A stretch of 64,000 nt of DNA from Streptomyces sp. SID8374 (GTDB lineage Bacteria; Actinomycetota; Actinomycetes; Streptomycetales; Streptomycetaceae), in NCBI RefSeq assembly GCF_009865135.1, contig NZ_WWGH01000001.1:1736001-1800000 (forward strand), given 5' to 3'. Under the pieces are notes generated by a model, which was not told the DNA's origin, searched no databases, and worked only from the letters and a program-made list of their open reading frames with translations. Both the position numbers and the translations under genes were made by a program. Below are positions 8,223 to 19,500 of the stretch, in pieces (the first letter of the stretch is position 1; each line of letters begins with the position of its first letter).

Positions 8223-9397
8223 TGGTGGGACGCCACCACCCTCGACGCCTTTCCCTGGCCCCTGTCCAGGTAGCCCGCCGTTGCCGCTATCGCCAGGCCC
8301 AGCACCGCCAGGACCGCGCCCACGAACGCCGGGGACGTCCAGCCCCAGCCGGCCGCGATCGCCACGCCGCCCAGCCAGGCGCCGCCCGCGTTGGCCAGGT
8401 TGAAGGCCGAGTGGTTGGAGGCGGAGGCCAGGGTCGGGGCGTCCTTCGCCTTGTTCATGACCAGCATCTGGAGCGGGGTCGTCGTCATGAAGCCGACGCC
8501 GCCCAGCAGCACCACCATCACCAGCGCCGCCCACTGCACGTGCACCGTGAACGGGAACGCCACCAGGACCACCGCCAGCGCGCCGAGCGAGCCGTACAAG
8601 GTCGGGCGCAGGGCGCGGTCCGTGAGGGGACCCGCCGCCAGGGCGCCCAGGGTCATGCCGATGCCGAAGAGGGCCAGGACGATGGTGACCGAGGACTCGC
8701 CGAAGCCCATCGCCTCCGTGGTCATCGCCGAGAGATACGAGTACACGGCGAAGACCCCGGCGAAGCCGAAGACCGCCGTGAGCAGGCCGAGGAGCACCTG
8801 ACGGTTGCCGAGGGCGCGGAGTTCGCGGCGTACGTCCTGGTGGGCCTCGACCGGAATCGTGGGCACCAGGCGGGCCAGGGCCGCCATCGCGGTCAGGCCG
8901 ATCACCGCGACGACCAGGAAGGTGGCCCGCCAGCCGAGGTGCTGGCCGAGCAGGGTCGCGGCGGGTACGCCGACGATGTTGGCGACCGTCAGGCCGAGGA
9001 ACATCGTCGCCACCGCCCGCGCCTGCCGGCCCTCGGCGACCAGCCGGGCGGCCACGACCGCTCCGACGCCGAAGAACGCGCCGTGCGGGAGCCCGGCGAG
9101 GACGCGGCCCGCGAGCAGCCAGCCGAAGTCGGGGGCGAGCGCCGAGGCGAGGTTGCCGACGGTGAACAGCGCCATCAGGAGCAGCAGCATCTTCTTGCGC
9201 GGGACGCGGGAGCCGAGACCGGTGAGCAGCGGTGCACCCAGGACGACGCCGATCGCGTACGCCGATACGAGGTAGCCGGCGGTCGGCACGGAGGTTCCGA
9301 GGTCGTCCGCCACGTTGGGCAGCAGGCCCATCATGACGAACTCGGTCGTGCCTATGCCGAAGGCGCTCACGGCCAGGGCGAGCAGGGCCAGGGGCAT
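8165..9397 (-). CDS. MFS drug-efflux transporter, DHA1/AraJ-Cmx type
   Basis: This 410-residue, 12-helix transporter begins MPLALLALAVSAFGIGTTEFVMMGLLP, a hallmark of the AraJ/NepI/Cmx group of proton-coupled exporters. The antiporter motif and the loop 2-3 basic patch (GSRVPRKKM) are present. The ATG at 9397 follows AAGG; an extra 20 upstream codons are open but carry arginine-rich sequence unlike the family. The last 20 codons (ARPAFEDGTVAPDEPGVR) are supplied by the dispersed repeat described above, so the C-terminus is probably not conserved. The substrate is unknown; chloramphenicol and purine exporters are relatives. Confidence 0.88.
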   Translation of the reverse strand: MPLALLALAVSAFGIGTTEFVMMGLLPNVADDLGTSVPTAGYLVSAYAIGVVLGAPLLTGLGSRVPRKKMLLLLMALFTVGNLASALAPDFGWLLAGRVLAGLPHGAFFGVGAVVAARLVAEGRQARAVATMFLGLTVANIVGVPAATLLGQHLGWRATFLVVAVIGLTAMAALARLVPTIPVEAHQDVRRELRALGNRQVLLGLLTAVFGFAGVFAVYSYLSAMTTEAMGFGESSVTIVLALFGIGMTLGALAAGPLTDRALRPTLYGSLGALAVVLVAFPFTVHVQWAALVMVVLLGGVGFMTTTPLQMLVMNKAKDAPTLASASNHSAFNLANAGGAWLGGVAIAAGWGWTSPAFVGAVLAVLGLAIAATAGYLDRGQGKASRVVASHQARPAFEDGTVAPDEPGVR

Positions 9398-9559
9398 GGG
9401 AAACCTTCGCAATCTCGGGGCGGGGGGCAGCAGAACGAAGAACCGTCGCCTCGGCATCCATGCCGAGGCGACGGCTCAGTCTTCTTTATGTATGCGACTG
9501 GAACAAATTGTCGCAGACGTTTTATGCCGGGAGGTGAACGGCCGGTTGCCTGATCGCTG

Positions 9560-10585
9560 TCACAGCTCCACTCGGGCCGCTATCGGCAGGTGGTCGCTGT
9601 CCGTCGCCGCCAGGGTCCACGAGGACTTCGGCTCCACGCCCTTGACCATGATCTGGTCGATCCGGGCCATCGGGAACGAGGCGGGCCAGCTGAAGCCGAA
9701 GCCGTCGCCCGCCGCGCCCTGGGTGGAGCGCATCTGGGAGGTGACCGCGTTCAGCGAGCGGTCGTTCATCGTGCCGTTGAGGTCGCCGAGCAGGACGACG
9801 CGCTTGACCGGTTCGTCGGCGATGGCCTCGCCGAGGGCGTCGGCGCTGTTGTCGCGCTGGTTGGCGGTGAACCCGGCGTGCAGCTTGACCCGGACCGACG
9901 GGAGGTGGGCGACGTACACCGCGACCTCGCCCTGCGGCGCCTTGACCGTGGAGCGCATGGCCCGGGTCCAGCCCATCTTGATGTCGACCGGCCTGGTGTT
10001 GCTGAGCGGGTACTTGCTCCACAGGCCGACGGTGCCCTGGACCGAGTGGTACGGGTAGCGGGCGGCCAGCGACTTCTCGTACGTGGACACCGCCCCGCCC
10101 GGCAGCTCCTGGAGGGCCACCACATCGGCGCCGGAGCCCGCGACCTGCTGGGCGGTGCCCGCGGGGTCGGGGTTGCCGGCGTTGACGTTGTGGGTGGCGA
10201 CGGTGAGGTCGCCGCCGGTGCCGGACTTGTCGGTGATCAGGCCGCCGAACATGTTGAGCCAGACCACGGCGGGGAGCAGCAGGGCGATCAGCGCGGTGGC
10301 GGAGCGCCGCAGCAGGGCCAGAAGCAGCAGGAGGGGGATGAACAGCGCTATCCACGGCAGGAACGTCTCGATGAGGCTGCCGAGGTTGCCGACCCGGTTC
10401 GGGATCCGCGCGTGGACGACCATCACCAGGGTCAGCACCACCGAGCAGAGGGCCAGCACGATCCCGCGCCGCCAGATCCCCCGGTCCCGGGCCGCTCTGT
10501 TCAGCAGGCTCCGGAAGCGGTTTCCTTCGGGCTGCGGCCGCTCCGCGCTGCCGTTGCCCGTGTCCGCCCCGTACGCCTGCACCAT
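9560..10585 (-). CDS. Membrane-anchored endonuclease/exonuclease/phosphatase-family protein (VanJ-like)
   Basis: This 341-residue protein starts at an ATG preceded by GAGGACG. The first about 125 residues hold a basic cytoplasmic N-terminus and three hydrophobic segments; the remainder is an extracytoplasmic EEP phosphohydrolase domain. Catalytic motifs seen are THNVNAGN, VALQEL, LLGDLNG and the terminal DSDHLPI. The layout matches VanJ, a Streptomyces membrane phosphatase linked to teicoplanin resistance and undecaprenyl pyrophosphate recycling. That specific role is inference; lipid or nucleotide phosphates are alternatives. Confidence 0.85.
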   Translation of the reverse strand: MVQAYGADTGNGSAERPQPEGNRFRSLLNRAARDRGIWRRGIVLALCSVVLTLVMVVHARIPNRVGNLGSLIETFLPWIALFIPLLLLLALLRRSATALIALLLPAVVWLNMFGGLITDKSGTGGDLTVATHNVNAGNPDPAGTAQQVAGSGADVVALQELPGGAVSTYEKSLAARYPYHSVQGTVGLWSKYPLSNTRPVDIKMGWTRAMRSTVKAPQGEVAVYVAHLPSVRVKLHAGFTANQRDNSADALGEAIADEPVKRVVLLGDLNGTMNDRSLNAVTSQMRSTQGAAGDGFGFSWPASFPMARIDQIMVKGVEPKSSWTLAATDSDHLPIAARVEL

Positions 10586-10753
10586 CGCGTCGTCCTCACT
10601 GCCTTGCCGTACACATCGCCGCGCCCCTCGACCCTAGGTGATGGGTGGCGTCTTTCCCGCCGTCGACTTCTCTCTTGCCGCCGACGGCTCTCCGTGAGCA
10701 GGACGAGCGGAGCGGGACGGGAGGTTCCGGTCCGGGCCCGGCCGGTGGGGGCT

Positions 10754-10771
10754 TGTGACAGAACGATCACA
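10754..10771. promoter_or_regulatory. Inverted repeat upstream of the VanJ-like gene
   Basis: TGTGA and TCACA flank an 8-nt spacer in the 206-nt gap between the VanJ-like gene and the TetR gene. It resembles a regulator half-site pair, but the spacing differs from the classical CRP box and no factor can be assigned. Confidence 0.3.
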
Positions 10772-10791
10772 CTCGGCCCGGCTCCGGCGCG

Positions 10792-11742
10792 TCAGGCGCG
10801 CCCCGCCGAGGACGCGGCCGCCGCCGGGGCCAGGCCCTGGAGCAGCGTCGTGATGATGCGGTCGACGAGGTCGTCGGGGAGGGGGGCGTCGGGGCGGTGG
10901 ACGGTACGGACGAGCACCGCGCCGACGAAGAGGTCGTCGATCAGCTCCACGTCGAGGTCGTCGCGCAGCTCTCCGGCGGCGACGGCCCGGCGTACGGCCG
11001 CCAGTACGGCGGCGCGGCGGGGGGCGATCACCGTGCCGAAGTACTCGTCCCAGAGCTTGGGGTGGCTCTTCATCTGGGCGAAGATGTTGTGCAGCAGCAC
11101 CGAGGAGCGCTGGGCGAGGCCCCGGGTGCGCAGGGACTCCAGCATGATGCGCAGGTCGGCGAGGCCTTCGGTGCCGGAGACGGGCGGGTCGACGGGTTCC
11201 ATGTCCCGTACGACGTCGACGAAGAGCTCTTCCTTTCCCGTCCAGCGGCGGTAGATCGTGGCCTTGCCGACGCCCGCCGTACGGGCGATGCGTTCGATGG
11301 AGAGGCCGGCCAGGGGTTCGCCGGCCTCCAGGAGGGCGATGACGGCGTCCAGGATCGCGCGTTCGGCGGCGGCGGAGCGGGGGCGGCCGCGGCGGGGCTC
11401 CGGGTCGGCCGCCCCGTCGCCCGGCGCGGCGCAGGGGTCCGCCGGGCAGCGGTCGGCACCACCGTGGGCCGCGCCGGTGTCAGCGCCGCTCGCCGTCGCG
11501 CCGTCGTCCGCGCCGCCTTGTGCAGCGCCGCCTTGTGCAGCGCCGATGTCCGCGCGACCTCGCCCCGCGCCGCTCTCCGCCGCACCGACGCCCGCGCCGC
11601 TTTCAGCCGCACTGCCTTGCGCCGCGCCGCCATCCGCAGCGCCGACGTCCGCGTCATCCGCCGCGCCGCCATCCGCCGCACCGTGCCGGTCCTCCTCGCC
11701 GGACCGAGCGCTGTCCCGCTCGCCGTCGTTCTGGTCCCGCAC
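10792..11742 (-). CDS. TetR-family regulator with a long Ala/Gly-rich N-terminal tail
   Basis: This 316-residue protein has its helix-turn-helix at about residues 116-170 (TAGVGKATIYRRWTGKEELF) and a C-terminal ligand domain typical of AcrR-like repressors. The first about 110 residues are low-complexity Ala/Gly/Asp/Gln with a roughly five-residue rhythm (GAAQGGAAQGGADDG). No in-frame ATG or GTG lies between the GTG at 11742 and the HTH, so the tail appears real. It lies 95 nt downstream of the DHA2 transporter on the same strand and probably represses it through the palindrome at 13470-13488. Confidence 0.85.
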   Translation of the reverse strand: MRDQNDGERDSARSGEEDRHGAADGGAADDADVGAADGGAAQGSAAESGAGVGAAESGAGRGRADIGAAQGGAAQGGADDGATASGADTGAAHGGADRCPADPCAAPGDGAADPEPRRGRPRSAAAERAILDAVIALLEAGEPLAGLSIERIARTAGVGKATIYRRWTGKEELFVDVVRDMEPVDPPVSGTEGLADLRIMLESLRTRGLAQRSSVLLHNIFAQMKSHPKLWDEYFGTVIAPRRAAVLAAVRRAVAAGELRDDLDVELIDDLFVGAVLVRTVHRPDAPLPDDLVDRIITTLLQGLAPAAAASSAGRA

Positions 11743-11837
11743 CTGAAGCCGCCTCTCGCCCTGCCGTCGTCCGACCCTCGCCCCGATTCTCGCCGACCCG
11801 GAGGGGACGGGAGGCCGCGGCCCTCCGGGTCGGTCCG

Positions 11838-13445
11838 TCAGCGGCCCACCGGCTCCTTCGTGGAGCGGGTCTCCGGCTCCTCCGTCACCACGGGGGGCCG
11901 GCCCGGCAGGTACAGGCCGACCACGAGCGCGCCGATCAGGGCGACGGCCGCCGAACCGAGCGCGGTGACGTGCATGGCGCTGATGAAGGCGTCGTTGGCG
12001 GCGGCGACCAGCGGCTTTCCGGCCACCGGGCCGAGCTTCGCGGCGACCCCGAGCGTGGCCTCGATGGACTCGCCCGCCACCGCCCTGGCCCCGGCCGGGA
12101 CCGCGCCGAGGTGGCCCTCGATGTCACCCCGGTAGACCGTGGAGAGCACCGAGCCGAGGACCGCGATCCCGAGCGCGCCGCCGACCTGGCGGAAGGTGTT
12201 GTTGATAGCCGATCCGGAACCGGCCTTCTCGCGGGGCAGCGCCTGCATCACGGCGACGGTGACCGGCGGCATGATGTGCGCCATCCCGGTGCCCTGGACG
12301 AAGAAGACGAGGCACAGCACCCACACCGGCGTACCGGCGTCGAACAGGGCGAAGCAGGCCAGTCCGGCCGCGACCAGCAGCATGCCCACCGTGCAGACCG
12401 CGCGGGCGCCGAAGCGGTCCACGACCAGCCGGGCCCGGGGCGCGAAGATCATCTGGGCGGCGGCGAGCGGAAGGATCAGCAGGCCCGACTGGAGGGCGCT
12501 GTAGCCGCGCACGCTCTGGAGGTAGAAGGCGGAGAAGAACGTCACGCCCATCAGCGCGAAGAAGACCAGCGCTATGGCGGCGACGGCGGCGGAGAACGCG
12601 GGCTTCCTGAAGTACGTGATGTCGATCGCCGGGTGGCTGCTGCGCTTCTCGTGCCAGACGAATCCGGCCAGCACCAGCAGTCCGCCGACGATGGGGAGCA
12701 GCACGGTGGTGTCCGTGAAGTCGGCGAGCTCGCCGCCCCGGATGATCCCGTAGACCAGCAGGACCAGGCCGACGATGGAGAGCGCGACGCCCAGCGGGTC
12801 GACCTTGCCGGGCTTCGGGTCACGGGAGTCGGGGACCAGGATCACCATGGCGATGAGGGCGAGCACGACCACGGGGACGTTCACCAGGAAGATCGAACCC
12901 CACCAGAAGTGCTCCAGGAGCAGTCCGCCGGTGATCGGGCCGATCGCGATGCCGAGGCCGACGCTGCCGGCCCAGATGCCGATGGCCTTGGGCTGCTCGT
13001 CGCGCTCGAAGACGTTCATCAGGACCGCGAGGGTGGCGGGCATCACGAAGGCCGCGCCGAAGCCCATCAGGGCTCGCCAGGTGATGAGTTCGCCGGGCGA
13101 CGCGGACATCGCGGCCAGGGCGGAGCCGATGCCGAAGACGAGGATGCCGAAGAGGAGGACCTTCTTGCGGCCGATGCGGTCGCCCAGGAGCCCGGCGGTG
13201 AACAGGAGCCCGGCGAAGACGAGCGTGTAGGAGTTGATCGCCCACTCCAGCTCGCTCTGGGTGGCGCCGATGCCGGTGGGCGCGGGGCTGGCGATCGTCT
13301 TGACCGCGACGTTGAGGATCGAGTTGTCCAGCACCACGATGAGCAGGCTGAACATGAGGACGGTGAGGATCCACCAGCGGCGGCGGTGGACCGCCTCGGG
13401 TATGCGGGGCTCGGCGGCGGGCGCGGAGGGGGAGGGTGCGGACAT
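11838..13445 (-). CDS. MFS drug:H+ antiporter, DHA2 (14-helix) family
   Basis: This 535-residue protein has the DHA2/EmrB-QacA pattern: motif D1 ([11 protein letters not shown]) in helix 1, the motif A loop GDRIGRKKV, motif C-like [15 protein letters not shown], and 14 predicted hydrophobic segments. The ATG at 13445 starts a short Pro/Ala-rich cytoplasmic leader before helix 1. A perfect 19-bp palindrome lies about 25 nt upstream. With the TetR gene following in the same direction this forms a self-regulated efflux unit. The drug substrate cannot be told from sequence. Confidence 0.92.
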   Translation of the reverse strand: MSAPSPSAPAAEPRIPEAVHRRRWWILTVLMFSLLIVVLDNSILNVAVKTIASPAPTGIGATQSELEWAINSYTLVFAGLLFTAGLLGDRIGRKKVLLFGILVFGIGSALAAMSASPGELITWRALMGFGAAFVMPATLAVLMNVFERDEQPKAIGIWAGSVGLGIAIGPITGGLLLEHFWWGSIFLVNVPVVVLALIAMVILVPDSRDPKPGKVDPLGVALSIVGLVLLVYGIIRGGELADFTDTTVLLPIVGGLLVLAGFVWHEKRSSHPAIDITYFRKPAFSAAVAAIALVFFALMGVTFFSAFYLQSVRGYSALQSGLLILPLAAAQMIFAPRARLVVDRFGARAVCTVGMLLVAAGLACFALFDAGTPVWVLCLVFFVQGTGMAHIMPPVTVAVMQALPREKAGSGSAINNTFRQVGGALGIAVLGSVLSTVYRGDIEGHLGAVPAGARAVAGESIEATLGVAAKLGPVAGKPLVAAANDAFISAMHVTALGSAAVALIGALVVGLYLPGRPPVVTEEPETRSTKEPVGR

Positions 13446-13469
13446 GGGGACGAGCCTAACCTCGTTTCG

Positions 13470-13488
13470 ATACGAGACCGTCTCGTAT
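13470..13488. promoter_or_regulatory. TetR-type operator of the DHA2 efflux unit
   Basis: ATACGAGAC, one base, GTCTCGTAT: 9-bp arms with no mismatch, 25 nt upstream of the transporter start and within its promoter region. The sequence is typical of a TetR dimer site, and a TetR gene is in the same unit. Confidence 0.75.
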
Positions 13489-13628
13489 TGTTAAAACTTT
13501 GCCCAACGGGAGCCGGACGGCCGGGGTCGTGCGGGCCCACTTCCCGTTTGCCCGGGCGGGATGCCACCATGGAAGGGATCCGGGGACGCCGTCAGGGCGC
13601 CTCGAGATGACGAAGGAGTTCACCAGCC

Positions 13629-14540
13629 ATGTCACTTCCGGCTGCACAGAATCCGTCTGCACAGAACCCGTCGGCCCCGGCCGCGCCCTCCCCCGCAGGT
13701 GCCTCCCCCGACAGCAGCAAGGCGCTGTACGGAGGGAAGTCCACCCGCCGCATCACCGTCCACGACATCGCCGCCGCCACCGAGCGCGGCGAGAAGTGGC
13801 CCATGCTCACCGCCTACGACGCGATGACCGCGTCCGTCTTCGACGAGGCGGGCATCCCCGTCATGCTCGTCGGGGACTCGATGGGCAACGTCCACCTCGG
13901 CTACGAGACCACCGTGCCCGTCACGATGGACGAGATCGCCATGCTCTCCGCCGCCGTCGTACGCGGCACCAGGCGCGCCCTCATCGTGGCCGACCTGCCC
14001 TTCGGCTCGTACCAGGAAGGCCCCGTCCAGGCGCTCCGCAACGCCACCCGGCTGATCAAGGAGTCCGGTGTCGGCGCGGTCAAGCTGGAGGGCGGCGAGC
14101 GGTCCCACGAGCAGATCCGGCTGCTGGTCGAGGCGGGCATCCCGGTCATGGCCCACATCGGCCTGACCCCGCAGTCCGTCAACGCCATGGGCTACCGGGT
14201 GCAGGGCCGCGGCGAGGAGGCGGCGCACCAGCTGCTGCGCGACGCCAAGGCGGTCCAGGACGCGGGCGCGTTCGCCGTCGTGCTGGAGCTCGTACCCGAG
14301 GAGCTGGCCGCCGAGGTCACCCGCACCCTGCACATCCCGACCGTCGGTATCGGCGCCGGTGCGGCCACCGACGCGCAGGTGCTCGTCTACACCGACATGG
14401 TCGGGCTGACCGGCGGCAAGGTGCCGCGCTTCACCAAGCAGTACGCGAACCTGCGCCAGGTGCTCGGGGACGCGGCGAAGGAGTTCGCCGAGGAGGTCGT
14501 GGGCGGTACGTTCCCCGCGCCGGAGCACACCTTCCACTGA
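13629..14540 (+). CDS. panB: 3-methyl-2-oxobutanoate hydroxymethyltransferase (ketopantoate hydroxymethyltransferase)
   Basis: This 303-residue enzyme transfers a hydroxymethyl group from methylene-tetrahydrofolate to 2-oxoisovalerate, the first committed step to pantothenate and CoA. After a 35-residue Ala/Pro-rich leader the full PanB barrel is visible: TAYDAMTASVFDEAGIPVMLVGDS, the metal-binding VGDSMGN and DLPFGSYQ, the catalytic Glu in ELVPEEL, and IGIGAGAATDAQVLVYTDM-type segments. The ATG follows GAAGGAG with an 11-nt spacer. It is transcribed alone and ends at a hairpin. Confidence 0.96.
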   Translation: MSLPAAQNPSAQNPSAPAAPSPAGASPDSSKALYGGKSTRRITVHDIAAATERGEKWPMLTAYDAMTASVFDEAGIPVMLVGDSMGNVHLGYETTVPVTMDEIAMLSAAVVRGTRRALIVADLPFGSYQEGPVQALRNATRLIKESGVGAVKLEGGERSHEQIRLLVEAGIPVMAHIGLTPQSVNAMGYRVQGRGEEAAHQLLRDAKAVQDAGAFAVVLELVPEELAAEVTRTLHIPTVGIGAGAATDAQVLVYTDMVGLTGGKVPRFTKQYANLRQVLGDAAKEFAEEVVGGTFPAPEHTFH

Positions 14541-14581
14541 TCCACCGGCCCCGGGGCCCCATCAGCCATTTCCCGCACCAC

Positions 14582-14618
14582 CGACAGCCCGCCGACATCC
14601 CCCATCGGCGGGCTGTCG
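14582..14618 (+). terminator. Terminator of panB
   Basis: A perfect 14-bp stem (14582-14595 with 14605-14618) with a 9-nt loop, about 40 nt past the panB stop. Confidence 0.75.
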
Positions 14619-14686
14619 CGCGTCCGGGAGCGGGTGCCGGCCCGTGTCGGCCGGCTGTCGGTGAGCTGTCGGCGGGCGGTGGTCCC

Positions 14687-15705
<1,019 letters not shown>

Positions 15706-15709
<4 letters not shown>

Positions 15710-16566
15710 GCACCACCACCCTGACCCCCGCACCCGCCGGGCCCGCGGGCACCGCCCCCACGAAGGCGCGGGCGGCCGAGGAGGGCCGGATCGGGCTGCG
15801 GGCCAACCTGCGGCACATCGGGGCCCTGGCCCGCCGCAATCTGCTCCAGATCAAGAAGGACCCGGAGTCGATGTTCGACGTCCTTCTGATGCCGGTCATC
15901 TTCACGCTGCTGTTCGTGTACGTCTTCGGCGGCTCGGTCGGCGGCAGCCTCGGCGGCGACCGGCAGGACTATCTGAACTACCTGGTCCCGGGACTGATGG
16001 CGATGATGGGCATGAACATCGCCATGGCCGTCGGCACCGGGGTCAACGACGACTTCCGCAAGGGGGTCATGGACCGGTTCCGGACGATGCCGATCGCCCG
16101 CTCCTCGGTGCTCATCGCCAAGATCGTGGTGGAGCTGGGCCGGATGATGGTCGCCATCGTCATCCTGCTCGCGATGGGCTTCGCCCTCGGTATGACGCTG
16201 GGGACGTCCGTGCTCGGGCTGCTGGAGGCCGTCGCGCTGGCGGCGGTGTTCGGCGCCGCCATCATGTGGATCTTCATCGTGCTCGGGCTGTCCATGAAGA
16301 CGGCCCAGGCCGTCCAGGGAATGGGGATGCTGGTGCTGATGCCGTTGCAGTTCGGCTCGTCCATCTTCGCCCCGCCGCAGACCATGCCGGGCTGGCTCCA
16401 GACCTTCACCGACTACAACCCGCTGTCCAATCTGGCGGACGCGGTGCGGGGTCTGATGATGGGCGGTCCGGTCGCCTCCTCCGTCTGGACGACGCTGGCC
16501 TGGGCCGCGGGCATCACGCTGGTGATGGCTCCGCTGGCGGTGTCCAAGTTCCGCAAGAAGGCCTGA
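15706..16566 (+). CDS. ABC-2 type permease, DrrB family
   Basis: This 286-residue permease has about 30 polar cytoplasmic residues and then six hydrophobic segments. It carries the ABC-2 signature region with FRTMPIARSSVLIAK and the late FGSSIFAPPQTMPGWLQTFTDYNPLSN characteristic of DrrB proteins. It starts inside the ATPase stop (ATGA). Together the two make a self-sufficient exporter. The gene is convergent with the AfsR-like regulator, with only 21 nt between the stops. Confidence 0.92.
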
Positions 16567-16587
16567 GCGGCCGGGACGCCCGTGGTG

Positions 16588-19500
16588 TCAGCGGTACGCC
16601 TCCGCCAGGGCGGTGGCCTCATCGAGGGTGAGGCCGCCGCCCTGTTCGTACGCCGCCGTGAACACCGCGTCGTCGAGGCGCGCCCGGACGGCCTCCTCGG
16701 CCTGGGCCAGGTTGCGGCGCTCCACCATGCTCGGCACGTGCCCCTTCGGCAGGAGGGCCGCCTGGAGTGCCAGCAGCCGGGCGCCGGCCTCGGCGGCCCC
16801 GGGGGCGTCGAGGCCGGCGAGCGCGCGGGCGGCGGCCGTCAGATGGGACGACGGCAGCTGCGGGGCCACCATCATCGACAGCCGGTCCCGCGAACTGTCC
16901 AGCGCGGTCAGCGCGTTGGACAGGGCGGAGGCGTACGCGCCGTCGAGGTTGTCCAGCCAGGCCAGCACGCCGTAGACGAAGCCGCCGAAGATGGCGGCAT
17001 CGCGCGACCTGAAGTCCTCGTGGACCAGGTTCGTCTCCCTGCGGGCCTCGTCCACCCGCCCCTGGAGCCCGAGGACGTATCCCAGGTGCATCCGGGCCAT
17101 CGGGGTCGCCTCATGGCCCGACTGCCGCCCGTTCTCGGTGATTTCGCGCAGGATGGCCTCGGCCTCCGGGAGGCGGCCGAGTTCGATGAGGGCCCCGGCG
17201 TACCGGGCGCGCAGCAGCGCCACCTGGCTCTGGGCGCCGATCTTCTGCGCGTACGCCACGGCCGCCCCGTAGTCCTTCAGCGCCGCGGCGAAGTCACCGG
17301 CCCGCTCGTCGGTCTCGCCACGCGAGGAGAGCGCTTCAGCGGCGCCCCAGTCGTCGCCGAGCCGGGTGTAGATCTCCAGGCTCTCGTCGGCGTCGGCGCG
17401 TGCCTCGCCCACCTGCGCGGGGTCGTTGGCCCGGAAGTTGGCGCGGGTGTGGAGGGCCGAGCCGAGCTCCCACTCGTACCCGAGCGTCCGGCAGGTCTCG
17501 ACCGTGGCGTCCAGCAGTTCGTAGACCCGGTCCATGTCGCCGCCGAGCAGGATCGCGAACATCCACAGTGTTCCGGGCATGCGGCAGGTCTGCGGCTGCC
17601 CGGGCCTGTAGGTCTCGGCGATGATCCTCAGGCGCTCCTTGCCCTCGGGGGTCGACCATTCGCTGATCGCGTTGTCCACACCGGCCAGCTGGATCAGCGC
17701 CACCCCGCGCCGCGCCTCCGCGAGCTGTTCGCCGTCCATCGGCGGCGGCCGGTCGGTGGCCCGCTCCAGCAGCGAGGGGGCCCGGACACCGGGCGGGGCG
17801 AAGGGGTCGGGGCCCAGCGATGAGGCGGCCTCGCCCCACTGCCGGGCGTCCGCGCGCAGGTCGCGCAGCATCCAGTACCAGGACATCGACAGCACCATGC
17901 ACAGCGCCTCGTGCTCGTCCCGTACGGCGACGGCGTGGCGGAACGCGGTGCGCAGGTTCTCGTACTCGCGCTGGAAGAGCGCGATGGCGTCCCGCTGTCC
18001 GGCGCCGCGCACCTTCGGGCCGGTGATCCGGGCCAGCTCCCGGAAGTGGACCAGGTGGCGGCGGGCGACCGCATCCCGCTCGGCGGCCTCGTCCAGGCGC
18101 TCGGCGGCGTACTCCCCGACCGTCTCCAGCAGCCGGTAGCGCATCCGGCCGTCGTCGCCGGGCGCCGCCACGACGAGGGACTTGTCGACCAGCGAGCCGA
18201 GCAGGCCCGCGATGTCGAGGGAGTCCACGGCGACGCTCCCGTCCGGCCCGGGCAGGGCGCAGACCTCCTCGGCGGCGGTGAGGGGGCAGCCTCCGGCGAA
18301 GACGGCCAGGCGGCGCAGCACGGCCCGTTCTCCTGCGTCCAGCAGCTCCCAGGACCAGTCGACGACCGCGCGCAGCGTCTGCTGGCGGGGCAGCACGGTG
18401 CGGCTGCCGTTGGTGAGGAGGCGGAAGCGGTCGTCCAGCCGGTCGGCGATCTGGCGCGGGGTGAGCATCCGCAGCCGGGCGGCGGCCAGTTCGATGGCGA
18501 GCGGCAGCCCGTCGAGGCGGCGGCAGATCTCGGCGCAGGCGGCCGCGGTCTCCTCGTCGGCGTCGGTACGGAACCCGGGCCGGGCCGCCGCCCCGCGCTC
18601 GGCGAGCAGGCGCAGCGCCATCGGGTCGGGCAGCGGGTCGACAGGGCGGACGAACTCGCCCGGTACGCCGAGGGGTTCGCGGCTGGTGGCGAGGACCGTG
18701 AGCTGCGGGCAGTGGGTGAGGAGGTGGTCGGTGAGGGCGGCCGCCGCCCCGACGACGTGCTCGCAGTTGTCCAGGAGCAGCAGCATCCGGCGCGGGGCGC
18801 AGTGCTCGGTGAGGCGTACGAGGGGGTCGTCGCCGGTGCGGTCGACGGCCCGCAGCTCCTCGGCACCGGCCCCCCGCAGCACGGTCTCGCGGGCGCCGAG
18901 CGCGCTCAGGACCGCCTCGGGCACGGCGTCCGGGTCGTCGACGGGGGCCAGCTCCGCCAGCCAGACGCCGTCGGGCCAGGCGTCGGCGGCCGCCTCCGCG
19001 GTCTCCTGGGACAGCCGCGTCTTGCCCGCGCCGCCGGGGCCGAGGAGGGTGACGAGCCGGGCGTGGGCGAGGTCCTCGCGCAGGGCCGCGATGTCGCCGT
19101 CCCGGCCGACGAAGCTGGTGAGCCGGGCCCGGAGGTTGCCGTGGGCGGGCCGGGGCTTCGGGGCGGCGGGCGGCTCCTGGGGAGCGGGCGCGGCCGGTCC
19201 CTGGTGGAGGAGTTCGGCGTACAGGCCGCGCAGTTCGGGGCCGGGGTCGGTGCCGAGGCGTTCGGAGAGTACGGTGCGCACCTCGTCGTACGCCGCCAGC
19301 GCCTCGGCCGTGCGCCCGGCGTCCCGCAGGGCCCTGATGCGCAGGGCCTGGAGGGGTTCGTCCAGCGGGTGGGCGGCGCAGAGCGCGGTCAGCTCCCACA
19401 GGGCCTCGTCCGCCCGCCCGAGGAGGCGCAGCGCCTCCAGCCGGGCCCGCCGGGCGGCGAGTCGGCGGGACTCCAGGCGGGCGGCGGGCGCCGTACGGTC

